DNA of 13,702 nt from Legionellaceae bacterium. Its GTDB lineage: Bacteria; Pseudomonadota; Gammaproteobacteria; Legionellales; Legionellaceae. Position numbers and translations under genes: made by a program. This document shows positions 6,552 through 13,702 of the stretch, piece after piece. Within the stretch, counting starts at the first letter, position 1, and each line of letters opens with the position of its first letter. Where the stretch lies: contig JAHFRX010000019.1 of assembly GCA_023266075.1 (NCBI GenBank), positions 1 to 13,702 on the forward strand. Direction: 5' to 3'. The notes beneath the pieces are model-generated. The model did not search any database, was not told where the DNA came from, and worked only from the letters and a program-made list of their open reading frames with translations.

Positions 6552-7603
6552 TGAAGGCGAAATGTAAGGTGATTATCGCAGGTGTACAAGGTTACACTGG
6601 AAATGCATTGATGCATCTTGTCGACACACATCCGTATTTAGAGTTTTCGGGTGTTCATAGTCGATTGAGTGACGTCGAGTTGTATCAAGAGATGCCATCG
6701 CTACAAGCAAAAGGTATCCCAGTTTATCATGTAGATGCGCTGATTGAGATAGCCTCAAAAATCGATGTGATTTTTTTAGCAACACCCGTTGACGTGTCCA
6801 TGACATTAGTTTTAGCGTTGAAAGACACGGGGGTGATGCTCGTTGATTTGAGTGGTGCATTTAGACTTCCAGAAGATATGTTTAACGCGTTCTATGGAAT
6901 GTCACATACGGCGCCACATTTTTTTCAAGAAGCGACGTATGGTTTATCGCCCTGGATGAATATCAGTGCTCACCGTGTCGTTGCAAATCCAGGTTGTTAT
7001 GCGACATGTGCTTTGATGGCGTTATTACCGCTGATTCAACATCATCTTCTCGATAAAAATAGCATCATCATTGATGCAAAGTCAGGTGTATCTGGTGCCG
7101 GAAAAGGCGTTAATTCGGCACTAATGTTTTGTGAGATGGCCAATAATTTTTATCCTTATAAAATTGGAAAACATCAACATCTGCCAGAAATTCAACAGAT
7201 GTTGATGAGCATCGGTGGGTATGCACCGAAGATTCGACTGACGACCTCGATGTTGCCTCTTGTCAGAGGGATGTCGATGAGTATCTATGCTAAATCGTCC
7301 TCGAATTTGCCAGATAAAGAAATTTCACAGGCCGTGTTTGACGCCTATCAAGCCGCTTATAGCGATTATCTACTCGTAAAATATCATGAACTTGGTTCGC
7401 CAAATGATCACGACTTTTTAGCGCTGAATAAGGTCATCCATACACCTTATTGTCATATTGCTTATCATATTCAAGAGGATGACATCACGCTGTATACGTC
7501 AATTGATAATTTGCTAAAAGGGGCTGCGAGTCAGGCCATTGAAAATGTAAATTGTGCTTTTAAATGGCCGCTTCATACCGGTTTATTGGAGGAGATTTTA
7601 TGA
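6551..7603 (+). CDS. argC: N-acetyl-gamma-glutamyl-phosphate reductase ArgC
   Basis: ArgC reduces N-acetylglutamyl phosphate to the semialdehyde with NADPH, the third step to ornithine. The 350 residues show the nucleotide-binding loop G-V-Q-G-Y-T-G-N-A-L (11-20), V-D-L-S-G-A-F-R (98-105), the catalytic cysteine in N-P-G-C-Y-A-T (Cys149), S-G-V-S-G-A-G (178-184), and the histidine motif K-H-Q-H-L-P-E-I (His210 as likely catalytic base). The end N-L-L-K-G-A-A-S-Q-A (319-328) is also a family hallmark. The start is chosen because the first Met lies just ahead of the first strand, as in E. coli ArgC. It is the first gene of the operon and its stop overlaps the argJ start (ATGA). Confidence 0.96.
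   Translation: MKAKCKVIIAGVQGYTGNALMHLVDTHPYLEFSGVHSRLSDVELYQEMPSLQAKGIPVYHVDALIEIASKIDVIFLATPVDVSMTLVLALKDTGVMLVDLSGAFRLPEDMFNAFYGMSHTAPHFFQEATYGLSPWMNISAHRVVANPGCYATCALMALLPLIQHHLLDKNSIIIDAKSGVSGAGKGVNSALMFCEMANNFYPYKIGKHQHLPEIQQMLMSIGGYAPKIRLTTSMLPLVRGMSMSIYAKSSSNLPDKEISQAVFDAYQAAYSDYLLVKYHELGSPNDHDFLALNKVIHTPYCHIAYHIQEDDITLYTSIDNLLKGAASQAIENVNCAFKWPLHTGLLEEIL
7588..7594 (+). promoter_or_regulatory. Shine-Dalgarno deciding the argJ start
   Basis: GGAGGAG lies 5 nt before the ATG at 7600 and inside the end of argC. It supports this start over the in-frame GTG at 7564. Confidence 0.85.
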
Positions 7604-8796
7604 TATTAGGTCCGGGTATTTTTAGAACAAAACTACCACTTGGGTTTAAAGCCGGAGGGATCAATTGCGGTGTCAGAATGTATCGACCTGATTTGGGCGT
7701 GATTATTTCAGAACTCCCCGCTGTTACAGCAGGTGTTTTTACCATGAATCAATGTAAAGCGGCTCCAGTGACATATTGTCAATCACTTTTACCCTCATCA
7801 TCTATCAAAGCCATTATTACGAATAGTGGTGAAGCAAATGCGGCGACCGGTGAGCAAGGTAAGATTGATAATCAGTGCATGGCAGAGGTCGTAGCACAGA
7901 CGCTAAATTGCTCCGTGAATCAAGTATTAACAGCATCGACAGGTGTGATTGGAAAAGCGTTGTCTCTTCAGAAAATTACAGCTGCAATTCCAGCGTTAGT
8001 TCAAAAAACAACAGCGATTGCCGAAAATTTTGCGACGGCTATTTTGACCACCGATTTGGTGCCAAAAACAGTCTATAAAGATATTGAGCTTTCCGAAGGA
8101 AATATACGAATCACAGGGATTTGTAAAGGCTCTGGAATGATTCATCCTAATATGGCAACGATGTTAGGTTATTTACTTACTGATGCTGTTTTATCGACCA
8201 CAGAAGCTCAAAGTTATCTAAAAACCGTGTGTGATAAGACGTTTAATATGATCAGTGTAGATGGTGAGACTTCAACGAATGACACCGTATTTCTTATGGC
8301 GAATGGTATCAGCCAAGTCAAATTAGCAAATGCTGAAGATGAAGTGATTTTTTATCAATCGATGCTTGAGGTCGCAATGACCTTGGCGAAAAGTATCGCA
8401 CGTGATGGTGAGGGTGCGACAAAGCTCTTGGAAGTCATCGTGACCGGCGCAAAAGATGAGAAACAGGCGCAGTGTATTGCCAAATCAATCATTGTAAGTC
8501 CTCTTGTGAAGACAGCCATCTATGGAGAATCTCCAAATTGGGGGCGAATTATTGCGCGAATTGGAAACGAAGATGTTTCTGAAGATATGTTGGCATCTTG
8601 TGTTATTTCGGTGCAAGAGATCATTTTATTTAAAGATGGAAAACCACAAGATGACGCACATGATTTAAAAAAACAACTGTCCTCTGATCAGGTGACAATT
8701 CAAGTAGATTTTAATGCGGGTCAAGGGAACGCCAAGGCTTTTGGATGCGATTTGACTGAAAAGTATGTCAAGATTAATGCGGAGTATGTGTCATGA
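7600..8796 (+). CDS. argJ: Glutamate N-acetyltransferase / ornithine acetyltransferase ArgJ
   Basis: ArgJ moves the acetyl group from N-acetylornithine to glutamate. Bifunctional forms also make N-acetylglutamate from acetyl-CoA. The 398-residue precursor normally cuts itself into two chains, and the cleavage motif is clear: N-M-A-T-M-L-G-Y-L-L-T-D-A with Thr187 as the new N-terminal nucleophile. Other family motifs are the start G-F-K-A-G-G (15-20), T-N-S-G-E-A-N-A (74-81), the oxyanion-hole region T-A-S-T-G-V-I-G (111-118), and near the end G-E-S-P-N-W-G-R-I-I-A-R-I-G. The first ATG with a strong ribosome site gives the usual length. The gene overlaps argC by 4 bp and argB by 4 bp. No argA or argE is seen, consistent with acetyl recycling. 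Whether the enzyme is mono- or bifunctional cannot be told from sequence alone. Confidence 0.95.
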   Translation: MILGPGIFRTKLPLGFKAGGINCGVRMYRPDLGVIISELPAVTAGVFTMNQCKAAPVTYCQSLLPSSSIKAIITNSGEANAATGEQGKIDNQCMAEVVAQTLNCSVNQVLTASTGVIGKALSLQKITAAIPALVQKTTAIAENFATAILTTDLVPKTVYKDIELSEGNIRITGICKGSGMIHPNMATMLGYLLTDAVLSTTEAQSYLKTVCDKTFNMISVDGETSTNDTVFLMANGISQVKLANAEDEVIFYQSMLEVAMTLAKSIARDGEGATKLLEVIVTGAKDEKQAQCIAKSIIVSPLVKTAIYGESPNWGRIIARIGNEDVSEDMLASCVISVQEIILFKDGKPQDDAHDLKKQLSSDQVTIQVDFNAGQGNAKAFGCDLTEKYVKINAEYVS

Positions 8797-9590
8797 ACTC
8801 ACAACAACGTGTTTTAGTGAAAGTGGGTGGCTCAATTTTGCATGAAGATGGTTTGGTGACATCATTATGCCATGAATTAAAAGATATTGTTCTTTCTGGT
8901 TATCAAGTCGTGTTGGTGCATGGTGGGAGTAAAGCGATCCATGAGGCATTACATCTTTATGGTGTCACCTCGACATTTCTGGATGGATTGCGTGTCACAA
9001 CAGCCGCTGCCATGAAAGTGATTGAAATGGTGTTATGTGGACAAATAAATCAACTTTTGGTGAGGAAGCTCAATAGTTTAGGTGTGAATGCGATAGGACT
9101 ATCTGGTGCGCATAATCACTTATTTCATTGTGAACCGTATAGTAGTGAGCATGGGTTTGTGGGAGAAATAAAATCATTAAATACGACCTACCTTGAACAT
9201 TTATCTCAGTTTCAAGGGTCTCTCATACCGGTGATTGCAACGATTGGTGTGGATGACGCAGGACAAGCGTACAATATCAATGCCGATTTAGCAGCGTCTC
9301 GTCTTGCACATGCGTTAAAGGTTAAAAAACTCATTTATATGACTGATCAAGAAGGCATTTATAACAAAGAGGGTCATGTACATCATCAATTATCTAAAAG
9401 TGAGTTGTCGATGCTTATAGATGAAAAAATAGTCACAAACGGAATGTTGGTGAAAGCAAAGTCTATTTTATTTGCACTTGAAAGAAATTTTAAAGAAGTC
9501 ATGGTATTGAGTGGTCAGAAAAAAAATAGTCTGATAGAGGCCGTCTTATATCAAAAGAACGGTGGAACAGTCTGTGTCAATGAGATTTAG
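8793..9590 (+). CDS. argB: Acetylglutamate kinase ArgB
   Basis: ArgB phosphorylates N-acetylglutamate with ATP, the step usually under arginine control. The 265 residues show the amino-acid-kinase start K-V-G-G-S-I-L (9-15), the substrate loop V-H-G-G-S-K-A-I, D-G-L-R-V-T (the N-acetylglutamate-binding Arg), N-I-N-A-D-L-A-A, and an ATP-site L-I-Y-M-T-D-Q-E-G-I. In the substrate loop most relatives have three glycines (H-G-G-G); here the third is Ser. There is no long N-terminal helix of the kind found in arginine-inhibited hexameric enzymes, so this resembles the short E. coli type. The ATG at 8793 overlaps the argJ stop, and GGAG sits 8 nt upstream. A related kinase for another acyl amino acid is unlikely given the operon. 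Confidence 0.93.
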   Translation: MNSQQRVLVKVGGSILHEDGLVTSLCHELKDIVLSGYQVVLVHGGSKAIHEALHLYGVTSTFLDGLRVTTAAAMKVIEMVLCGQINQLLVRKLNSLGVNAIGLSGAHNHLFHCEPYSSEHGFVGEIKSLNTTYLEHLSQFQGSLIPVIATIGVDDAGQAYNINADLAASRLAHALKVKKLIYMTDQEGIYNKEGHVHHQLSKSELSMLIDEKIVTNGMLVKAKSILFALERNFKEVMVLSGQKKNSLIEAVLYQKNGGTVCVNEI

Positions 9591-9593
9591 GAG
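9589..9593 (+). promoter_or_regulatory. Shine-Dalgarno deciding the argG start
   Basis: AGGAG lies 6 nt before the ATG at 9600 but only 3 nt before the in-frame GTG at 9597, so the ATG is preferred. Its first two bases belong to the argB stop codon. Confidence 0.75.
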
Positions 9594-9599
9594 ACAGTG

Positions 9600-10823
9600 A
9601 TGAAGCAGCATATTCAAAAAATTGTGTTAGCGTATTCTGGTGGATTAGATACTTCTGTCATGATCCCATGGCTTAAAGAGCATTATCAAAATGTTGAAAT
9701 TATCGCGGTCATTTGTGATTTAGGTCAACAAGAAGATGTCATTGCAATACAACAAAAAGCAATCAAGAGTGGTGCTTTAAAAGCGTTTATTTTTGATGTG
9801 AAAGAGATTTTTGTAAAAGAGTATTTGTGGCCTCTTTTAAAATCGGGTGCGTTATATGAGGACCAGTATATTTTAGGAACAATTTCCAGGCCCTTGATTG
9901 CACAAAAATTAGTTGAAGTAGCTTTAGAAGAAGGGGCCCAGGCGGTTGCACATGGTGCGACGGGTAAGGGTAATGATCAAGTACGATTTGAGTATACCAT
10001 CAATGCATTAGCGCCTTATCTTAAAGTGATCGCACCTTGGCGAATGTGGGAGATTAAATCTCGACAGGAAGCGATTGCTTATGCAGAAAAACATCATATC
10101 GAACTTTCTGTTACACCAAAATCACCGTATTCGAGAGATCAAAATTTATGGTATATCTCGCACGAGGGTGGTGTTTTGGAAGACCCCGCCGTAGGACAAC
10201 CCGATGATTTGTTGTTGATGACGAGTCCTTTGGAAGAGACGCCGAATACGCCTGAGATCATCACGATTGCATTTCAACAAGGTTTGCCTGTGTCTTTGAA
10301 TGGGGTTCAATTAGATCCGGTGTTGCTTCTAAATACGCTGAATCAACTCGCAGGTCGACATGGCATTGGTGTTGCAGATCTCATTGAAAATCGACTTGTA
10401 GGGATGAAAATTCGAGGCGTATATGAAGCGCCGGGTGCTTTTACGCTGTATAAAGCACACCAAATGCTTGAGAGCTTGTGTCTTGATAAAGCAACATTAC
10501 ATCTTAAACAATCGTTGAAGTCCACGTATGCCACTTTGGTGTATGAGGGCCGATGGTTTTCTCAAACAAGATTGGCGTTAGATGCGTTTATTGATGTGAC
10601 GCAGCAACATCTCACGGGTGAGGTGACGCTAAAACTTTTTAAAGGAAATCTGATTGCTCATGGCATGTCGTCACCTTTTAGTCTGCATCATCCTGCATTT
10701 GCAACGTTTGAAGAAGATCTGGTGTATGACCAAAAAGACGCAGAAGGTTTTATCAATCTATTTTCATTGTCTGCAAAAGTGTATGGCATGGTGCATGGAG
10801 GGAAAATATATGAGCAAGAGTAG
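9600..10823 (+). CDS. argG: Argininosuccinate synthase ArgG
   Basis: ArgG joins citrulline and aspartate using ATP to give argininosuccinate. The 407 residues carry the PP-loop ATP-binding motif A-Y-S-G-G-L-D-T-S (11-19), D-L-G-Q-Q-E-D (40-46), and the citrulline/aspartate site H-G-A-T-G-K-G-N-D-Q-V-R-F-E (118-131). Further along come Y-S-R-D-Q-N-L-W and E-D-P. This is the short (about 400-residue) class found in many bacteria, not the longer E. coli class of about 447. The ATG at 9600 follows the argB stop by 9 nt. The last 14 nt overlap argH in another frame. Confidence 0.96.
   Translation: MKQHIQKIVLAYSGGLDTSVMIPWLKEHYQNVEIIAVICDLGQQEDVIAIQQKAIKSGALKAFIFDVKEIFVKEYLWPLLKSGALYEDQYILGTISRPLIAQKLVEVALEEGAQAVAHGATGKGNDQVRFEYTINALAPYLKVIAPWRMWEIKSRQEAIAYAEKHHIELSVTPKSPYSRDQNLWYISHEGGVLEDPAVGQPDDLLLMTSPLEETPNTPEIITIAFQQGLPVSLNGVQLDPVLLLNTLNQLAGRHGIGVADLIENRLVGMKIRGVYEAPGAFTLYKAHQMLESLCLDKATLHLKQSLKSTYATLVYEGRWFSQTRLALDAFIDVTQQHLTGEVTLKLFKGNLIAHGMSSPFSLHHPAFATFEEDLVYDQKDAEGFINLFSLSAKVYGMVHGGKIYEQE
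10797..10802 (+). promoter_or_regulatory. Shine-Dalgarno deciding the argH start
   Basis: GGAGGG lies 7 nt before the ATG at 10810, within argG. The open frame runs upstream to 10654, but only the 10810 start has this site and places the family's N-terminal region at the beginning of the protein. Confidence 0.85.
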
Positions 10824-12063
10824 AAGTGGACGATTTAAACAACCGCTGCATCCTTTAGCAGAAAAATTTAATGCATCGTTATCTTTTGATAAAGCGCTTT
10901 TTGCTTATGATATTAAAGGTAGCCAAGCGCACGCGATCATGCTGGGTGAGCAAGGACTAATCACAACAGATGAAGCAGAAGAAATTAACCAAGCACTCGC
11001 CAGTATTCAGCAAGAGATTGAAGCAGGCAGCGTTGTTTTTGATGATCATTGTGAAGATATTCATATGTTTATCGAGCAATTATTGATTCAAAAAATAGGT
11101 GATGCCGGTAAAAAGCTGCACACAGGACGTAGTCGAAATGATCAAGTGGCTTTAGATCTCAGATTGTATACGAAAGACGCTTCGTTGAAATTGATTGGGC
11201 ATCTTCAGTATTTAATAACGGTTCTGAAAAAACTTTCACTGAAACACGCGGCGGATAGCATGCCAGGGTATACGCATTTGCAACAAGCGCAACCTATTTT
11301 ACTGGGGAAATATTTTGAAGCGTATCAACATATGTTTGAGCGAGATATTGCACGATTTCAAGAAATGACGGTGCGTCTTAATGTTTCTCCTTTAGGTAGT
11401 GGCGCGTTGGCTGGGAGCCTTTTGCCTCTGAATAGATCGCGAGTAGCAGCGCTGCTTGGCTTTCATGGTGTGATTGAAAATACCTTGGATGCTGTCAGTG
11501 ACAGAGATTTTGTGATGGAGTGTTGCAGTCACGCGTCGATAACGATGGTTCATCTCTCAAGGCTTTGTGAAGATCTCATTTTATGGGCTACATCTGAGTT
11601 TAATTTTGTCACGTTAGATGATGCTTTTTCAACGGGTTCGTCATTGATGCCGCAGAAGAAAAATCCAGATATTTTAGAGTTGATACGAGGAAAGTGTGGG
11701 CGAGTATTTGGTCATTTGATGGGTGTTTTGACCATTATGAAGGGTTTGCCTTTAGCGTACAACAAGGACATGCAAGAAGATAAAGAGGGCTTGTTTGATA
11801 CGGTCAATACATTGAGTGCGTGTTTGGAAATTACAGCCCCTTTTCTAGAAAGCCTGACATTCAACACGGCACATATGGCTGAAAAAGTAGCGAGTGGATA
11901 TTTGGATGCAACAGCACTGGTGGAGCAGTTGGTCATGAAAGGTATGCCTTTTAGAGACGCACATTATCAAGTGGGCGCCTGGGTGTCTGAAGCGTTAAGC
12001 AGCGGTTCTTCTTTGAAAATATTATTAGAGGCGGTGAATAATGGCTTTTCTACTCCTGTCTGA
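10810..12063 (+). CDS. argH: Argininosuccinate lyase ArgH (short C-terminus)
   Basis: ArgH splits argininosuccinate into arginine and fumarate, the last step. The 417 residues show S-R-S-G-R-F near the start, H-T-G-R-S-R-N-D-Q-V (104-113), G-Y-T-H-L-Q-Q-A-Q-P (153-162) with the likely acid His156, S-P-L-G-S-G-A-L-A-G (193-202), and the fumarase/aspartase superfamily signature G-S-S-L-M-P-Q-K-K-N-P (276-286) with catalytic Ser278. L-P-L-A-Y-N-K-D-M-Q-E-D-K-E follows at 313-326. All active-site loops are present. The protein stops soon after the F-R-D-A-H motif (381-385). It lacks about 35-40 residues seen at the end of E. coli ArgH (457), including the segment ending in a G-G-x-S-P-x-x-V-like turn. 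The 3' end overlaps carA by 23 nt. It is probably still active, but the shortened end is unusual. Confidence 0.93.
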   Translation: MSKSRSGRFKQPLHPLAEKFNASLSFDKALFAYDIKGSQAHAIMLGEQGLITTDEAEEINQALASIQQEIEAGSVVFDDHCEDIHMFIEQLLIQKIGDAGKKLHTGRSRNDQVALDLRLYTKDASLKLIGHLQYLITVLKKLSLKHAADSMPGYTHLQQAQPILLGKYFEAYQHMFERDIARFQEMTVRLNVSPLGSGALAGSLLPLNRSRVAALLGFHGVIENTLDAVSDRDFVMECCSHASITMVHLSRLCEDLILWATSEFNFVTLDDAFSTGSSLMPQKKNPDILELIRGKCGRVFGHLMGVLTIMKGLPLAYNKDMQEDKEGLFDTVNTLSACLEITAPFLESLTFNTAHMAEKVASGYLDATALVEQLVMKGMPFRDAHYQVGAWVSEALSSGSSLKILLEAVNNGFSTPV

Positions 12064-13099
12064 TGGCACAATTTTCCATGGCATATCTGTGGGTGCGGAT
12101 ACATTTGCTGTAGGTGAAATGGTTTTTAATACGTCTCATTTGGGTTATCAAGAGATTTTGACCGATCCATCGTATGACCAACAAGTGATTAATTTCACCT
12201 CTCCTCACGTGGGTAATATTGGGATAAATCAGCACAATTTTGAATCTAGCCATATCCATGCTGCCGGTGCAATTTTTCGCTCATTTTCGGAAGAGTATTT
12301 TCATTGGCAAGCGCATAGCTCTTTAAGTGATTTGCTGAAATCACAAGGTGTGCCGGCACTATCCGAGATAGACACACGGGCATTGACGTTACATTTAAGA
12401 GAAAATGGTTGTCAGCTGGGATGTGTTGTTGGAAATAATTTATCGCTTGATGCAGCACTTGACGCAATTTCAGTGAGACAAAATGAGGCTTCTCGTGTTT
12501 CAACACAAGCCGCTTATCTTTATAAGAAGGACGGTGATGCGCACTTAGTTGTTGTTGATTGTGGTCTTAAAGCAGGTATTTTAAGTGCTTTAGCGCGCTT
12601 TCCTGTAAAAATTACCGTCGTACCTCAGTCGGTAACATTTCAAACGTTGATGGCGCTTAAGCCTGATGGTGTGTTGTTGTCTAATGGTCCTGGCGATCCA
12701 AGGCATTGTGAATCACTGATAATTGTGACGCAACATTTGCTGCAGTCAGATATTCCCGTATTTGGTATTTGTTTGGGACATCAAATTTTAGCATTGAGTG
12801 CTGGAGCACACATTAAAAAAATGAAATTCGGGCACCATGGCGCTAATCATCCAATTCAGTGTTTAGAAACGGGCAGTGTTTTTATTAGCAGTCAAAATCA
12901 TAATTATGTGGTTGATGAATCGCATCTCCCAGATTGTTTTAAAATAACGCATGTTTCTTTGTTTGATGGCACGATTGCAGGATTGGAACATCGTACGCTA
13001 GCTGCTTTTTCTTTTCAAGGTCATCCTGAAGCAAATCCTGGACCAAGAGAATTAAGTTACTTGTTTCAAAAATTTATCGAGAAGGTGCATCATGCCTAA
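12041..13099 (+). CDS. carA: Carbamoyl-phosphate synthase small subunit CarA
   Basis: CarA is the glutaminase that feeds ammonia to CarB for carbamoyl phosphate. The 352-residue protein has the N-terminal CarA-specific domain (S-D-G-T-I-F-H-G at 7-14, G-Y-Q-E-I-L-T-D-P-S-Y at 35-45, N-F-T-S-P-H-V-G-N-I-G at 51-61, E-I-D-T-R at 109-113). A class I amidotransferase domain follows, with S-N-G-P-G-D-P (214-220), the nucleophile Cys244 in G-I-C-L-G-H-Q, and the triad His328 and Glu330 in G-H-P-E-A. It is about 30 residues shorter than E. coli CarA (382). The ATG at 12041 lies 23 nt inside argH, with AGAGG nine bases before it. Sitting inside the arginine operon, it is expected to answer to arginine through ArgR. 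Confidence 0.95.
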   Translation: MAFLLLSDGTIFHGISVGADTFAVGEMVFNTSHLGYQEILTDPSYDQQVINFTSPHVGNIGINQHNFESSHIHAAGAIFRSFSEEYFHWQAHSSLSDLLKSQGVPALSEIDTRALTLHLRENGCQLGCVVGNNLSLDAALDAISVRQNEASRVSTQAAYLYKKDGDAHLVVVDCGLKAGILSALARFPVKITVVPQSVTFQTLMALKPDGVLLSNGPGDPRHCESLIIVTQHLLQSDIPVFGICLGHQILALSAGAHIKKMKFGHHGANHPIQCLETGSVFISSQNHNYVVDESHLPDCFKITHVSLFDGTIAGLEHRTLAAFSFQGHPEANPGPRELSYLFQKFIEKVHHA

Positions 13100-13702
13100 A
13101 TATACGCATATCAAAAGTATTTTGGTGATTGGTTCTGGTCCGATACAAATCGGTCAGGCCTGTGAGTTTGATTATTCTGGAACACAAGCACTGAAAGCGT
13201 TGCGCGAAGAAGGCTATCGGGTTATTTTGGTCAACTCAAATCCTGCAACCATTATGACCGATACAGCACTTGCGGATGCAACGTATATTGAGCCGATTAC
13301 GCCCTCTTGTGTGGCAAAGATTATTGAAAAAGAACGCCCCGATGCATTGATTGCAACACTGGGTGGTCAGACATCATTAAATTGTGCGCTATCTTTACAT
13401 GACATGGGCGTGTTAGATCATTATGGGGTGACTCTTTTAGGGGCATCCGTTGAAGCAATTCATCTTTCGGAGGATAGGCAATTATTTCATCAAAAAATGC
13501 AGGAGATTGGTTTAGATGTGCCTAAAAGTTTGGTGGTGCAACATCAGGATGCTGCTCTTGACGCTATCGATGCTTTAGGTCTTCCAATCATTGCGCGATC
13601 TTCTTTTACATTGGGTGGTTTTGGTAGTGCCGTGCTTAAAACGCGTGATGAGGCGAATTCTTTTTTTGAGCACGCATTTTCTATTTCTCCTCCGCCAATG
13701 TT
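13092..13702 (+). CDS. carB: Carbamoyl-phosphate synthase large subunit CarB (N-terminal part)
   Basis: The gene runs off the window; 203 codons are visible of an expected 1,070 or so. The start M-P-K-Y-T-H-I-K-S-I-L is CarB-like and is followed by I-Q-I-G-Q-A-C-E-F-D-Y-S-G-T-Q-A, V-N-S-N-P-A-T-I-M-T-D, and G-G-Q-T-S-L-N-C-A. These form the preATP-grasp and first ATP-grasp regions of the carboxyphosphate-forming half. The arginine equivalent to E. coli Arg169 is kept, but the next glycine-rich loop reads S-S-F-T-L-G-G-F-G-S-A where E. coli has P-S-F-T-M-G-G-S-G-G-G. The ATG overlaps carA by 8 nt with AAGG six bases upstream. It should act with CarA from the same transcript. Confidence 0.94.
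   Translation, partial: MPKYTHIKSILVIGSGPIQIGQACEFDYSGTQALKALREEGYRVILVNSNPATIMTDTALADATYIEPITPSCVAKIIEKERPDALIATLGGQTSLNCALSLHDMGVLDHYGVTLLGASVEAIHLSEDRQLFHQKMQEIGLDVPKSLVVQHQDAALDAIDALGLPIIARSSFTLGGFGSAVLKTRDEANSFFEHAFSISPPPM

Noticed and set aside
10654..10809. Upstream extension of the argH frame
   Set aside because: It lies wholly inside argG in another frame, has no ribosome site, and would add 52 residues not seen in ArgH. The start at 10810 has GGAGGG at good spacing.

Overview
The window looks like chromosomal DNA from an AT-rich proteobacterium, most likely a gammaproteobacterium. The reasons are an ArgR of E. coli length with the same arginine-binding motif at the same residue numbers, a cis-linked arginine operon, and strong Shine-Dalgarno sites. 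The genus cannot be fixed from sequence alone. A Legionellales-like organism would fit the base composition and gene style, but that is a guess.

Region 1 (1-3465, + strand) is the downstream end of a nonribosomal peptide biosynthetic cluster. It opens with the last residues of a carrier domain of an NRPS lying mostly outside the window. An in-frame amber codon (73-75) separates this from an otherwise intact thioesterase domain. A flavin-dependent tryptophan-halogenase-family enzyme (804-2405) follows with an ATGA overlap, and then a P-loop sulfotransferase-like protein (2359-3465) that overlaps the halogenase. Together they suggest a halogenated, possibly sulfated, peptide product.

Region 2 (about 3466-5899) holds two genes unrelated to either block: a polytopic GT-C-like membrane protein on the - strand (3494-5074) and, divergent from it, a small secreted protein of unknown function (5201-5899).

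Region 3 (5914-13702) is an arginine module. argR on the - strand is divergent from a tightly overlapping operon argC-argJ-argB-argG-argH-carA-carB; carB runs off the end of the window. ArgC, ArgJ and ArgB supply the acetylated branch, with ArgJ recycling the acetyl group. CarAB makes carbamoyl phosphate. ArgG and ArgH convert citrulline to arginine. argD and argF are not in the window. The 172-bp argR-argC intergenic region holds five candidate ARG boxes at roughly helical-turn spacing, one covering the argC start codon and one over the likely argR -10.

The points most worth a second look are the amber codon between the NRPS carrier domain and its thioesterase, the halogenase plus sulfotransferase tailoring pair, the ARG-box array, a C-terminally shortened ArgH running into carA, and an altered glycine-rich loop in CarB. 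I see no rRNA, tRNA, CRISPR array, insertion sequence or attachment site. No gene-free stretch exceeds 300 bases.
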